Assembly: GCA_963575745.1 (NCBI GenBank)
Contig: CAUYUJ010017627.1
Location: 300,497-364,496, forward strand
DNA: 64,000 nt
Origin: Prorocentrum cordatum
Lineage: Eukaryota > Sar > Dinophyceae > Prorocentrales > Prorocentraceae
Reading direction: 5' to 3'
Position numbers and translations under genes: made by a program. Positions within the stretch are counted from its first letter, which is position 1, and the number at the start of each line of letters is the position of its first letter. This document shows positions 43,456 to 54,411 of this stretch, piece after piece. The notes below the pieces were generated by a model. The model was not told the DNA's origin. It worked only from the letters and a program-made list of their open reading frames with translations, and searched no databases.

Positions 43456-44380
43456 CTGAGGCAGGCCGATGCTGAGTCTGAGGCAGGCCGAGGCTGAGGC
43501 AGGCTGAGGCCGAGGCTGAATGCAGACTGAGGCTGAGGCTGAAGCAGGCTGAGGCTGAGGCTGAGGCAGGCTGAGGCTGAGACTGAGGCAGGCTGAGGCT
43601 GAGGCAGGCTGAGGCTGAGGCTGATGCAGGCTGAGGCTGAGGCAGGCTGAGGCCGAGGCTGAAGGCAGATTGATGCTGAGGCCGAAGCAGGCTGAGGCTG
43701 AGGCTGAGGCTGAGGCAGGCTGAGGCTGAGGCTGAGGCAGGCTGATGTTGAGGCAGGCTGAGGCTGAGGCAGGCTGAGGCTGAGGCTGAGGCTGAGGCTG
43801 ATGCAGGCTGAGGCTGAGGCAGGCTGAGGCCGAGGCCGAAGGCAGATTGAGGCGGAGGCTGAGGCAGGCTGAGGCTGAGGCTGAGGCTGAGGCAGGCTGA
43901 TGCTGAGGCAGGCTGAGGCTGAGCTTGAGGCTGATGCGGGCTGAGGCTAAGGCAGCCTGAGGCTGAGGCCGAGGCTGAAGGCAGGCTGATGCTGAGGCTG
44001 AAGCAGGCGGAGGCTGAGGCTGAGGCAGGCTGAGGCTGAGGCCGAGGCTGAGGCCGAGGCTGAAGGCAGGCTGAGGCTGAGGCTGAGGCTGAGGCAGGCT
44101 GAGGCTGAGGCAGGCTGAGGCTGAGGCCGAGGCTGAAGGCAGACTGATGCTGAGGCTGAAACAGGCTGAGGCTGAGGCTGAGGCAGGCTGAGGCTGAGGC
44201 TGAGGCAGGCTGATGTTGAGGCAGGCTGAGGCTGAGGCTAAGGCTGATGCAAGCTGAGGCTGAGGCAGGCTGATGCTCAGGCCGAGGCTGAAGGCAGACT
44301 GAGGCTGATGCTGAAGCAGGCTGAGGCTGAGGCTGAGGCTGATGCAGGCTGAGGCTGAGGCTGAGGCCGGCTGATGTGGC
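43456..44380 (-). repeat. GAGGCT hexamer array, copy 2
   Basis: About 0.92 kb, same hexamers and the same marker word, more diverged than copy 1 (gatgttgagg, ggcggaggct variants). Ends at ccggctgatgtggccg. Confidence 0.95.
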
Positions 44381-44399
44381 CGTTCCCCCTATAGTATGC

Positions 44400-45616
44400 C
44401 TCGCAGGGGCGTCACTCTCTTGCTATGGCGCCACCATAAGATGAAAATCAAGGCCAGCGTACTGGCAGGACGTCGAATCCGAGCCCCAGGGGCGGTGAGG
44501 AGGAGGAGGCGGAGGAGGAGGAGGAGGACTGAAAGGATTCTGGACCCCCCCTGTTGACTGCAGAAATTCCCTCAGGAGGAGGAGGAGGAGGAGAGGGAGG
44601 AGGTGAGGAGGATGACATGGCGGAGGGGGGTAGCAACAGATGCGACGAGGAGAACGGGTGACGTGGATGAGCAGGACGGGTTGGCGGAGAGCGAGTAGGT
44701 TCGAGTAAGAGTCGTTGTAAGCGCAGAGGGAATAAGAGGATGACGAATCAGAAAACGGCGAAGAGGACTAGGAGGAGCGGAAAAAGGTCGGGAAATGAGA
44801 CAGGATGAGGGGAGGGATATGACATGTGTTGCGAGCGTACCGCTTGACTTACTTGTTGCCTTCGGGCATTAGGCGCAGATCCACACCGCTCAGCCCCAGC
44901 AGTAGCAACGTTGAAACTAGTCTCATCTTCTGACTGCGCCAGCCATCGAGCCTAGCAGACCCCGAGCACTGCCGCGCTCTGCCAGTCGCTGCACACTCAG
45001 ACGTCACTTATGTTCTTGCATTTTCCACTGCCCGTCTCGTCACCAACCCTCCCCGATAGACGTCTAGGTGCTCATCTCGCCAACCACCCTGACACGCGAC
45101 ATGATTTTCTTGGCGACCTGGCCATCATCAAACTCGGGGGCACACGCAAACCGCTCAAACACACCAACCAGAAACATCGTCACGATCATCAACAAATCAT
45201 CAAACAATCATCAACCTGAAAATAAGAACCGTCCGATCTTAAATGATATGATGATCCGTGCTGTTTCTAACGAATGTATCGCACAATACGTGATGATGCT
45301 AAATAAGATCGTGCGAATCGAGTGGGCCTTAAACTAAGACCCCATCATCACGATCATCAAAATATCACCAAAACATCATCAAGCTACGATCCCGCATCAT
45401 CACACATCATCGTCGTCATGGCGGCTTCCAAGGCAACCTGCGTGCTTGATCCCCACCCTCCGCAATCCTCAACCTCACTACCCGTCTCCGAACACTTACT
45501 CCGTACGTCCCAGGTGCAGGCAAACTCTAGCGATGCTTCCAGTGCAGGTGGCACTGGTCATGCAATAGCGATCACCCCAGCGTCGCTAAGGAAAGGTAGG
45601 CACTTGCAGCGAACCC
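44400..45616. other. No supported gene; short GGA and ATC-rich parts
   Basis: GGA triplets at about 44495-44605. Around 45175-45215 and 45340-45415 atcatcaa words recur. Short frames have no motif. Confidence 0.4.
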
Positions 45617-46810
45617 TCACTTCTTGAGAGCCGTATCGCGCACAAGCCTCATCGAGATGATCGCAGCCTTCTCACGAGAGGTCTTCTTGATCTCATCGTC
45701 CAAGGTGGTCACCATGTGGCTGCACAGCGCAGGCAACTCCTGCTCTGGGTACATCTTCTGAATGTCCGTGTACGCGAAGGTCATTAAGTCGTCGATGAAT
45801 TGCGTGCTCGTAGCCTTCTGCTGCAGGCTCTTGAGTGCGTCAATCATCGGCTTCATGTGGTCATCTGTGTTGAACGGCTGTCACTGCTTCTGCGTCTGGA
45901 TCGCGTTGCAAAGAGACTGCACGCCAGACAAGACATCCTTGAACTGCTTCTTCAACCTCTGCGCGCGTGCCTCAGGCGTCTCGATCTTGAGCTTCTTGCC
46001 GCCAGGGACAAGATCTTGCCCTGCATGCCCGTCACCCTCAGATGCGTCGGCGGTGCGGGACGGGCGGGGCTTCTTGCCAGGCGCGTGCTCTTTCTCAGCG
46101 GAAGCGGGCTGATGGAGAGCTGGGGAAGCTGGCACCCCGCCCGTAGGACGGACCTGAGGCGTGCTTGGCGGTGGTGCCGCTATACTGGTTGCTGGCGCGC
46201 TGGCCTCCGTAGGCGCTGGACGGGTGGCCACGGGCACGCCGCCGTGGTTCTGCAAGTGAGTCGACCAGGCACGCATGCACGTCTGCTTGTGCACCACCTC
46301 CACCTCGAAATACTCCACCTCGAAATACTCGTAGTGCTCCCACATGTCGCAGTAACGAATCCAGCCATTGCCCATGGCCATGCACTTCTTCGCGTACATC
46401 AAAGGTTTCTGCAGGCCCTCCTTCGCGGTGAGCGTTGCCAAGCTCTTGTTTTTCCCCTTCGAGATGTCCATTACCTCGTGGCTCTCGGTCTTCGATTTGC
46501 TGATATTGTACTCCTTGAGCTTGAGCGCCAACCATTTCTGCTGAAACTCCTTCTTGTCAGTGGTGCGGACGAGCTTCTTGTACGCATCGGTTTGGCCTCC
46601 ATGTTCTTCTGTACTGCGACCAAACGTCTTGCCCAAGGCTGAGCGGAGGTTGAGACCGACCTCGATCGCTGTCTCGAGCGTTTTTTGTTGCTCGTCGATC
46701 GTCCCGCTACTCTTACTGGCGTGGGCGGCATTGTCCTTGAAAGTCGATGTCAAAGCCATCGTTGCATCCTGGACGGCCTTGAGCTGCTGCGCACTCAGGG
46801 TGTCAGCCAT
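45617..46810 (-). pseudogene. Protein P1: unknown, possible retroelement ORF1/Gag-like
   Basis: From ATG at 46810 the reverse strand reads MADTLSAQQLKAVQDATMAL, a helical N-terminus, then KEFQQKWLALKLKEYNISKS, a Trp/Tyr/Cys-bearing middle (GNGWIRYCDMWEHYEYFEVE), a Pro/Ala-rich linker, a basic KKLKIETPEARAQRLKKQF coiled segment, and a C-terminal part from 45856 (IDDLMTFAYTDIQKMYPEQE). One in-frame TGA at 45881-45883 interrupts about 397 codons; TGG would restore reading. A spliced-leader-like relic lies 48 bp upstream. I do not recognise the family. The order helix, linker, basic coil resembles non-LTR ORF1 or Gag proteins, but a host retrogene is equally possible. Confidence 0.6.
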
Positions 46811-46857
46811 ATGGCTTAGTTCGGAAATCAAGAACTGCTTGCGTCACGAAGCCCTGT

Positions 46858-46880
46858 CTTGAGCCACAATGTCTTACAGT
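46858..46880 (-). other. Spliced-leader-like relic upstream of P1
   Basis: On the coding strand of P1 the text is CTGTA, then CATTGTGGCTCAAG. The dinoflagellate leader ends CATTTTGGCTCAAG, so 13 of 14 bases agree, and a GTA lies at nearly the right distance. The position, 48 bp before the ATG, is where a trans-spliced leader would sit in a retroposed mRNA. Confidence 0.5.
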
Positions 46881-46994
46881 GCCCACGATTGCAATGGCAA
46901 GTGCTGCATGTTTCAGGAGGGGCTGGTGATTGGGAGGCCGTACTAAACCAGACGTTGATGACCCCTGTCGCCATGAAGCCACAGGCTGTGACTT

Positions 46995-47190
46995 CAGACA
47001 GGAGGGGGAGGGAGAGGGGGACGAGGAGGAGGAGGAGGAGGAGGATGAGGAGGAGGAGGGGGAGGAGGAGGAGGAGGAGGAGGGGGAGGAGAAGGAGGCG
47101 GAGGAGGAGTGCTTGTTTCAAACGAGTTTGAACACGCAACCAGGCAAACGTGGTGGAGGAGGAGGAGGAGGAGGAGGAGGAGGAGGACTC
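46995..47190 (+). repeat. GGA tracts between divergent genes
   Basis: Two purine tracts (46997-47110 and 47152-47188) between P1 and the forward RT gene. The stretch 47200-47600 has a CTC-rich part (47340-47390) and no gene. Confidence 0.9.
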
Positions 47191-47600
47191 TGAGAGCATC
47201 AATTTCCGTGCGCAGCCAGCCCCGTCAGGCGGTGCACTCAGGAGACGTGGTATCACGTCTCTCCCGTCAGAATGTTGCTCTAAGTGCTACCCTTCTTTGA
47301 CAGGGTTCCTCCACGTTTTCCAGATTCCCCTCGTGTTCCTCCCACTCCTCACCCTCCTCCTCCTCCTCACCCTCCTCCTCCTCCTCCTGCCTATGTTGAT
47401 GCTGACCTTCTCCATCTAGTACAGAAAGACCGACGTTCGATGCTCAGATATTGCCGCAGGGCGGCAAAAAGACGTGCTTATCCCAGCTGGGGCCTCCCCA
47501 CAGAAGCAGTGTGGTTACTATTGCAGCCGAATGTCAACATGGAGTCTCCTAATAAGTTGAGCGAGTTGAATGAACAAAGGCAGATTAGACAGGCTGAAAA

Positions 47601-50600
47601 ATGGAGGAGGAGGAGGAGATGGAGAGATTCACTGCGGAGTTTAAGTATCGAGTGGGCAGGAGGCTACTGGAGAAGATGGGGTGGACCAGGGGAGAGGGGC
47701 TCGGGGCGCCTGGACCTGACGGCGCCGCTCGACCGCCAGAGGAGCCGCCGGTGGGCGACTTGTGGCAGTTTCGTCGGGAGGAAAGGGCAGGCTTGGGGAG
47801 TACGGAGTTGTGCGCCGAAACGTACGAGTTTGAGAAGGTGCTGCAGGATTATCTAGTACACATCCGTCGGTGTCAAGCCATGCCCCTCTGCAGTTACCGG
47901 TCCCTGAGCTTCTCGAGTGACAAGGCAAATGGCAAAAACAACATAAGTGGCAAGCGCATCATGCACTGCTATGATGCATTCTCCATGGCCTGGCACTCGG
48001 GGATACCCTACCGAGCACAGAAAGTATGGACGCCTACATGGGCACAGGGGGGGATAGCACACAGAAGCAGAGAGAGCATCATCACCATCATCATGTGTAA
48101 CAAGTGGAGGGCGGAGTGCAATAAGAAGAGTCTCGTCGTGAGCAACTACGATTGTACCAATGCTTTCGCAGCGACTGAAAGAGAACGTCTTGAGATCCAA
48201 GCAGAGGAACATGCATGCCCCGAGGACGTACCATTTGCTATTGCGACGGTGAGGCAACAGACGATGACCATGGAGACGTCAGACGGTACATTAGATATCA
48301 GGTCCACCACAGGTACTCAGATGGGATTTACTACAGCTCCCAGAGATTTTATCAATACATACAACAAGGAGGTGGAGGAGTGGAGGATGGGAGAGAGAGA
48401 GAGCACGGAGAGCACAGATGGTTCTTTACCACAGATCCTCGTCACCCTGACCTACCCCCTATTGATACCCAATTGAGTGTGTTCATGGACGACATTACGA
48501 AGAGCACTGTCATTGAGGAGGGGGCATCGGCGGCTAAGGTCACCGAGATACTGAACGGAAGCACATCTAGGTTGGAAAGTTGCTTGGCCAAAGGGCAGTG
48601 GACGCTCAACCCCAGCAAAACGAACCATCTACTCGATCTACGGGGGGCTCGACACTACCAGACTACACGCCGCTTGAGACGTAGTAAAGAGCTGAAGGGC
48701 CAAGCCCTTCGAGAGGTGCGTGTGTTAGGTCCGCATTTACCGAGCGAGCAGGGCATGTTGAGCGAGGTACTCAGGAGAAGTCAAGCTGCCAGACAGGCTT
48801 GGCGACAATGCGGGTGCTTTTGGACGTCCTCCACAGCTAAATGTATACGACGGGCGATGTTTCAGGCCTTCGTAGTGGAAGCCGCTCTTAGTGGATTATC
48901 TGCCTTCGTCATCCCTGATAAGTTTGTCAGCATCCTAGACCAGACCCTGGGGAAGTTTTTGAGGGTGCTATCTAAAGGAGAGATGAGCTGGGTGACGGAG
49001 GAGGGGGAGAGGAGGTGCAGGTCCACGAAGTTTGTTTTCAGAGCATGGCAGATACCTAGATGTGCTACACAGTTGAGAGTACGAAGGATTCGCAATTACC
49101 TCCGCTGGGCGAAGTATCCAGATGATCATCAGGCGGTGGTAGCAGCGGTGTTTGGCACAGCTTGGATGGACCAGGCTCCCAGATTATCCGAAGACTTCAG
49201 AGTGCACAGCGAGTCGACCCCCTGGGCTAAACAATTCGTGTCCGACCTCGATCATTTGGCTTCCGTCGACCCCGAGTTCGCTGATTGGTACCATGCGAGA
49301 AGCGACGATATCAGCATATTGAAACGAGGGAGCCCAGAGAACGACAGGTTTCTGCAAACGGACCCGTCGTACTTGAATGCAGTCGAGAAGTACGGGGAGG
49401 TGTCACCTGATATAGAGGAGAAATCGGGGTTAAAACTGAGGACGGAAATTCGGGCAGTTATTCTTGAGGAGGAGGAGCAGGCGATGGAGGAGTACTACAG
49501 ACCCTATTGGTGTGATCACACGAAGGAGGAGGAGGGAGGAGAAAAAACGACCTGTGGCAAAAGGTTTTTGAGTGCAACAGGCCTTATCGCCCATCGTCGT
49601 GAGGCACACGGTGTGACACCTCTATTGAGCAAGATTAGCATCACAAACCAGTGCCCCTGGTGCAGGAGCTGTTTCGTGAATAGAGCAGGTGCCTTGGACC
49701 ATGGTCGCAGGGCAGCATTGAGGTTTGGAAAGTGCTTCGTAGATCACTCGAAGTGGAGCCACGATGTGAAGGTCCCCGATGACTTGAGTTGCCGCGTATG
49801 TGCTTTCTCGGCTCAAAATTTCGAGAGCTTTCAGGAGCACGTCCGACAGCACCTGCCTGGACCACATTCGGTGGTGGAGGCTGCCGATCGAGACTGCGCG
49901 GGCGAGGATGGCGTGGAGAGTGAAGAGAGCACCACCAGGAGGAGAGCCTGGCCTAGAACGGGACAAGAAGGAGGCACGACAAGAGGGTGGAGCTCGAGGA
50001 AAGGGCGGCAAGTCGAAGGACGGCGAGAGCACGGACATCAGGGAGGCCCTCGTCACCGTGCAGAAGCTCGTGCTGCGCAACAGCCAGGAGAACCGCGACA
50101 TGATGAACGGCGTATTCGACTTCTGGCTGGTCCCAGGATCGTCGGCAATGGTCACGGCAGGGGCCGACACAGGCCTCGACTACAACAACACGGTGAAGAG
50201 GTTGGGGAAGGGCCATGGGCAGGGGCCGCCGCATGTGCACATCGCGATGGCGGTGGTCGAGAAGGCGGTGGAGGTGCTCGACGAGCAAGACAAGTGGCAG
50301 GCGGAGAGCAAGCTCTTGCTCAAGGAGTGGGTCGGGGCGGCCAGCGGCGAGCACGGACAGAGGCTCGTGGACGCGACCTTCAGCATGTTCAGGATCAAGA
50401 AGGCCTACCAGCGCGAGTCGGACCTGGAGGAGATGTACAAGGTCATGTTCGGCATCAGGCCGCTGGTCGACTTCAAGACGGCGCTGCGCTTGGCGGAGGC
50501 GTCCTCGGAGGTCATCGCACAGGTGCGCCAATTTCAGCCAGCGCTGCTTCGAGAGGCGCTGAATCACGCGTGGTTCCTGCAGAAAGGTGTGATGCCAATG

Positions 50601-50929
50601 GGAGCGGGGCCGAAGACAGAGTTGGAGAGGGTAGTAGAGGCTCAGCTGAAGCAGCTGATCAAACAGGGAACGCTGAAGAGGAGCTGAGAAGTAGGTACGG
50701 TCAAGTGATTGTAGATATTGCACACGACCCGAGGCGGCAGCAGACGCTTCGCAGCATGGTAGCAGGTGGCAGTGAGCATGCGAGCAGACTCTTGCAGCAG
50801 GTGAAAGAGTATCGCAGCTCACTGCAGAACACGCTTCAATTTGACAATATTAGAAGAGATGCCGCCCCTGGCGGCAACGGCGCGCCTCCCAGAGAGGCAG
50901 CAGGCGCCGCTCCCGATATCGCACTATAG
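47601..50929 (+). pseudogene. G-patch / reverse transcriptase / zinc-finger protein
   Basis: ATG at 47601, acidic start, then a G-patch: VGRRLLEKMGWTRGEGLG and ERAGLG (residues about 17-65). RT follows: SFSSDKANGKNNISGKRIM, VVSNYDCTNAFAATERE (Asp at 48150-48152), GTQMGFTTAPRDFIN. The frame then shifts, probably at the (GA)n run 48388-48402, and continues as QLSVFMDDITKSTV (Asp pair 48488-48493), TLNPSKTNHLLDL, a thumb, and C2H2/C2HC-like fingers: CGKRFLSATGLIAHRREAHG, CPWCRSCFVNRAGALDH, CRVCAFSAQNFESFQEHVRQ (to 49855). Near 49900 it shifts back, giving a helical 250-residue part (REALVTVQKLVLRNSQENRD, FFQ-free, ending TLKRS 50687), and again near 50690 (RYGQVIVDIAHDPRRQQTLR). With about three shifts over 1.1 kilocodons it is decayed but young-looking. 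A non-LTR RT is the best reading. Confidence 0.8.
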
Positions 50930-50931
50930 GG

Positions 50932-50999
50932 GGGAGGAGGCTCAGCCCCAAGGCATCCCCTAGCCAGCTAGGGATAGCCTAGAGGCTTTGCCTCCTCCC
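50932..50999 (+). other. Strong hairpin directly after the RT gene
   Basis: Two nested stems start three bases after the TAG stop (50927-50929). Outer: gggaggaggc (50932-50941) with gcctcctccc (50990-50999). Inner: 50951-50964 with 50967-50980, ccctagc-ca-gctaggg extended by at and aggc/gcct across two one-base bulges. It could be the 3' RNA structure that an RT recognises; this role is inferred. Confidence 0.65.
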
Positions 51000-51181
51000 T
51001 CCACTTCTTCATATCCCCCGCGGGATCTTCCTCGCCGACGGGGCATCGCGCGCAGTCTTTGCACCGCCGCGTCGCCCCATGCCGTGGCGGCCTGCTGCTT
51101 TTGCAGGCGGCCCAGCCTCCATATTCAACGGAGGGGCCTCGCTCAGCTGCAGGATGACAGACTGATGGCCCCCAACTGAGC

Positions 51182-51270
51182 ACCACCACCACCACCTCCT
51201 CCTCCTCCTCCTCCTCCCCCTCCTCCTCCTCCTCCTCCTCCTCCTCCTCCTCCTCCTCCTCCTCCTCCCT
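51182..51270 (-). repeat. CTC pyrimidine tract
   Basis: About 90 bp of cct/ctc triplets. The sequence 51000-51180 between hairpin and tract has no gene. Confidence 0.95.
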
Positions 51271-51407
51271 CTTCGCAGGCGGCAGGCTTACGTACCTAGA
51301 AACCAGCATGCATCATCGCCTCCAGGTCGCCCTGGGAGAAGCTGCACTCGAAGTCGTCCGTCGTTGAGGGCTCCTCGGGGCGGAGCGGGGTCGCTCTGAG
51401 CTTCTCC

Positions 51408-51545
51408 TCCACCTCCTCCTCCTCCTCCGTTGCCTCGTTTTTCACCAAACTCACTTGAACAAACAAAAGCATCCCCCTCGTCCTCCTCCTCCTCCTCCTC
51501 CTCCTCCTCCTCCTCCTCCTCCCTCTTCTCCTCCGCCTCCTCCTT
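51408..51545 (-). repeat. CTC pyrimidine tracts
   Basis: Two blocks (51408-51430 and 51480-51545) separated by unique DNA. Confidence 0.92.
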
Positions 51546-51579
51546 TCTCCTCATCCTGCTCCGCATCTTCCTCCTCCTC

Positions 51580-51629
51580 ATCATCATTATCCTCATCATC
51601 ATCATCATCATCATCATCATCACCACCAC

Positions 51630-51661
<32 letters not shown>

Positions 51662-51701
51662 GCAGCATCGTCATCGTCATCAGCAGCATCATCATCCTCA
51701 G

Positions 51702-51742
<41 letters not shown>

Positions 51743-51800
51743 CCATCGGCATCGGCATCACCATCACCATCAGCATCCTCATCATCATCATCACCATCCC
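51580..51800 (-). repeat. (ATC)n microsatellite
   Basis: About 220 bp of atc/cat triplets with cagcatc and caccacc variants; reverse complement of the GAT arrays elsewhere. From 51840 to 52230 follow cgacgacga and gatgatgatg words with no gene. Confidence 0.95.
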
Positions 51801-52239
51801 TCCCCTCGGGGAGGACGACATGATTTCACAGCAAGCGAATCCTGGCCCGTGGCCGTCTCGCCCTCGCCCTCGTCCTTGGTCGTCTCGCCCTCGGGAGCGT
51901 CATCGGGCTCAGAGGCGGGGGGGGCGAGGGCGAGGAGTAGCGAGCTAATGAGGGGGGCGACGGCGACGACGACGACGACGATGGCGACGACGGCGACGGC
52001 GAGGCGATCGATGCGATCGCCGTCGCAGCCAATGAATTGACAGAGCGGCGTCGGAGGGCGAAACAGACACCCTCGAGGAGGATAAGGAGTAGGATCAGTC
52101 GGAAGAGGACGCCGATGCGGCTGAGGATGAAGATGCTGCTGATCATGATGATGGTTACGGTGATGATGGTTACGAGTATCACCAGTTGTATGATGTTGAT
52201 GATGATCATGATGATGTTGATGATGATGGTGGCGACGGG

Positions 52240-52466
52240 CATGATTAAGAGGAGGAGAAGGAGGAGGGGACGGCGGAGGACGAGGAAGAGGAGGCTGAGG
52301 AGGAGGTGGAGGAAGAGGTGGAGGAGAATTCGGATGGGGGCGGGATGGTAATCAAGAGGAGGAGGAGGATGGTGAGGATGATGAGGAGGAGGGGGAGGAG
52401 GAGGAGGAGAAGGAGGAGGAGGAGGGGAAGGAGGATGAGGAGGAGAAGGAGGAGGAGGAGGATGGA
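52240..52466 (+). repeat. GGA tract abutting P2
   Basis: Purine triplets. On the reverse strand their tcc triplets extend the P2 reading frame as a serine run before a TGA at 52467-52469. Confidence 0.92.
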
Positions 52467-54138
52467 TCAGGAGGAGGAGGACGAAGACGAGGAGGAGGAT
52501 GAGGATAAGGAATCGATGCGGTTGTCGATGACGATGGTCTTGTCCTCGGCGTGCTCGTCCAGGGCGCTAGTTTTGGTCCTCTTCAGGGTGGCCTTCTCCA
52601 CGGAGGCGCTCGTCGCTTTGTCGGTGGAGCTCTTGGCAGCCTTCTTCTTGGAGCTGGCCTTCGCCTTGGTGCCCGCACGCTGGTAGCCAGCTTTCTCGGC
52701 CTCGTCGCTCTCGGCGGCCTTCTCCTTGCAGTCGTCGATCTTGGATCCCTTCGGGGAGCTCTTGTCGCCCTTGACCTAGGCCTTCTTCTTAGCGGCGGCT
52801 TGCTTGGTGGTGGCTTTGATCTTAGCGGCAAGCATCTCGTCCTTGTGCTGCCTGAGGGCGGCCGTCTCGACCTTGCCGTCGACGTAGTCCTTGGCCGCTT
52901 GGATCATGACCTCCACCGCGTCGCTCTCCCCGAGGACCTCGGTCAACCTTGCCTGGGCGAGCTGGCAGTTACCAATGATGGCGATGCTCTCTTTGCCGCC
53001 ACGTGCCTCGGACTCCTTCCTCTTGACCACGTTGATCTTGACAGAGTCCTTCTCGCCTGTCCAGTACGGCGTGTACTTGGTCTTCTTGCTCTTCGCCATC
53101 TCCTGCTTCACCTTCAGCGCCTCCGTGTGGTCACGGAGGGTGTACTCCACCAACTCGGACTCGCTGCCGTCGGCCCAAACTGCCCTCATAGCGTCGTCCA
53201 ACGAACCACTCACTGGCGGCCTCAGGAACTCTGCGAACTGGGTTTCGCCATCCCCCGTCATCTTGCTCCTGCACGCCTTCTCTTCCTCCACAAGCCAACA
53301 AGCGACCCACTCGTCGGGGCACTCCTTGTGCTGCTCATCGGGCGGTTTCGTCGTGATTTTATTGCGCTTGGGAGGCGGCGGGGTCAGATCCTCATCTGCG
53401 ATGCTGTCTGGCTTCACGTCCCCGTCCTCGACGAACATGATCGATGGCGACGACTGCTCGTGCTGCTCGTCCGCAGGCGACTGCGCCACTGCCTGAGTGT
53501 CCTGGGGGTCCACGGGCTGAGTGTCCTGGAGGTCCTCGGGCTGGTCCTCGTAGGTCTCCTCTGGCCCCTCCTCCTCGCTCTCTTCACCTTCGAACTCCTG
53601 GTCGCTGGACTCGCGCGCGGGCGGGCTCTGAGGCTGCGCGGCCTCAGGGGGTGCTGCGAGCGACTTACACGCAGGCACTCCGTCCTCGGTCGGACCCTCT
53701 TCTTCCTCCTCCTCCTCCTCCTCCTCCTCGTCCTCGGCGTGGAGGTCGTCAGAGTCAGAGCCCACGATCTTCTCCGCCCACTTCGTCTGCTTGGTCAAGG
53801 CCCCGCTGAGCTGGCGCTGCAGTGCGCGGAAACGCATGGTCATCGTATCAGCCCACTTGTGCAGCTTATCGTCTCCGATTTTGAGCGACCTCTCCTTTTT
53901 CAGCCCTCATCTTGAGCAAGGCCTTCTTCGTGGTCCTCTTGGTGAACGTGAGCTTGCCTGCCTTCTTGTACAACTCCTGCCACAGCTCCTTCTGCTTCGA
54001 GAGTTGCTTCTTGTCGATCCCCTTGGTACCCTTCTCGGATTTGGGCTCCTTGAAAAAGTCAGCCCGCTCGCAGTGCTTCCCGAAGATGCTGGCCAACTCA
54101 TCTGCAGTCGTTGCAGGGCGAGGCCGGGTGGACGCCAT
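52467..54138 (-). pseudogene. Protein P2: unknown, basic-tailed, possible retroelement ORF1
   Basis: From ATG at 54138: MASTRPRPATTADELASIFG, then CERADFFKEPKSEKG, GIDKKQLSKQKELWQELYKK and TKRTTKKALLKMRAEKG. One indel in the run caaaat (about 53893) shifts reading to IGDDKLHKWADTMTMRFRAL and LSGALTKQTKWAEKIV. An acidic Glu run and Pro/Gln-rich linker follow, then CPDEWVACWLVEEEKACRS, GSLDDAMRAVWADGSESELV and IIGNCQLAQARLTEVLGES. The C-terminus is Lys/Ala-rich like linker-histone tails (TTKQAAAKKKA). A TAG at 52776-52778 interrupts it, but the frame stays open (KASSKKKAAKSSTDKATSAS) into a serine run. Family not recognised. Confidence 0.6.
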
Positions 54139-54411
54139 CTTCCTTGCAGGTGATCGTGGGCCAGCAATCTCTTGCCACGAAACGGCCCTGGAGCCTTCAA
54201 TGGCTTCGGACGGCAGCGGCAGCAGCAGGTGCAGCAGCAGGATGATGATGAGGAGGGGAGGGGAAGGAGCAAGTGCCCCAATCGATGGACAGCCCCCTGA
54301 TGAACGAAACAGTACCCACTCTCGTGAGTCGGCGGTGGCATCGAGGTATGTTGTTCCGTGTCTCACTGATTAATGCGACGTGCTCACGTTCGGAAGTCAA
54401 GGACCTAGGAG
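54139..54411. other. 5' flank of P2, no gene
   Basis: No spliced-leader relic was found here, unlike P1. Gca/gcagcag triplets occur near 54215-54240. Confidence 0.4.
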
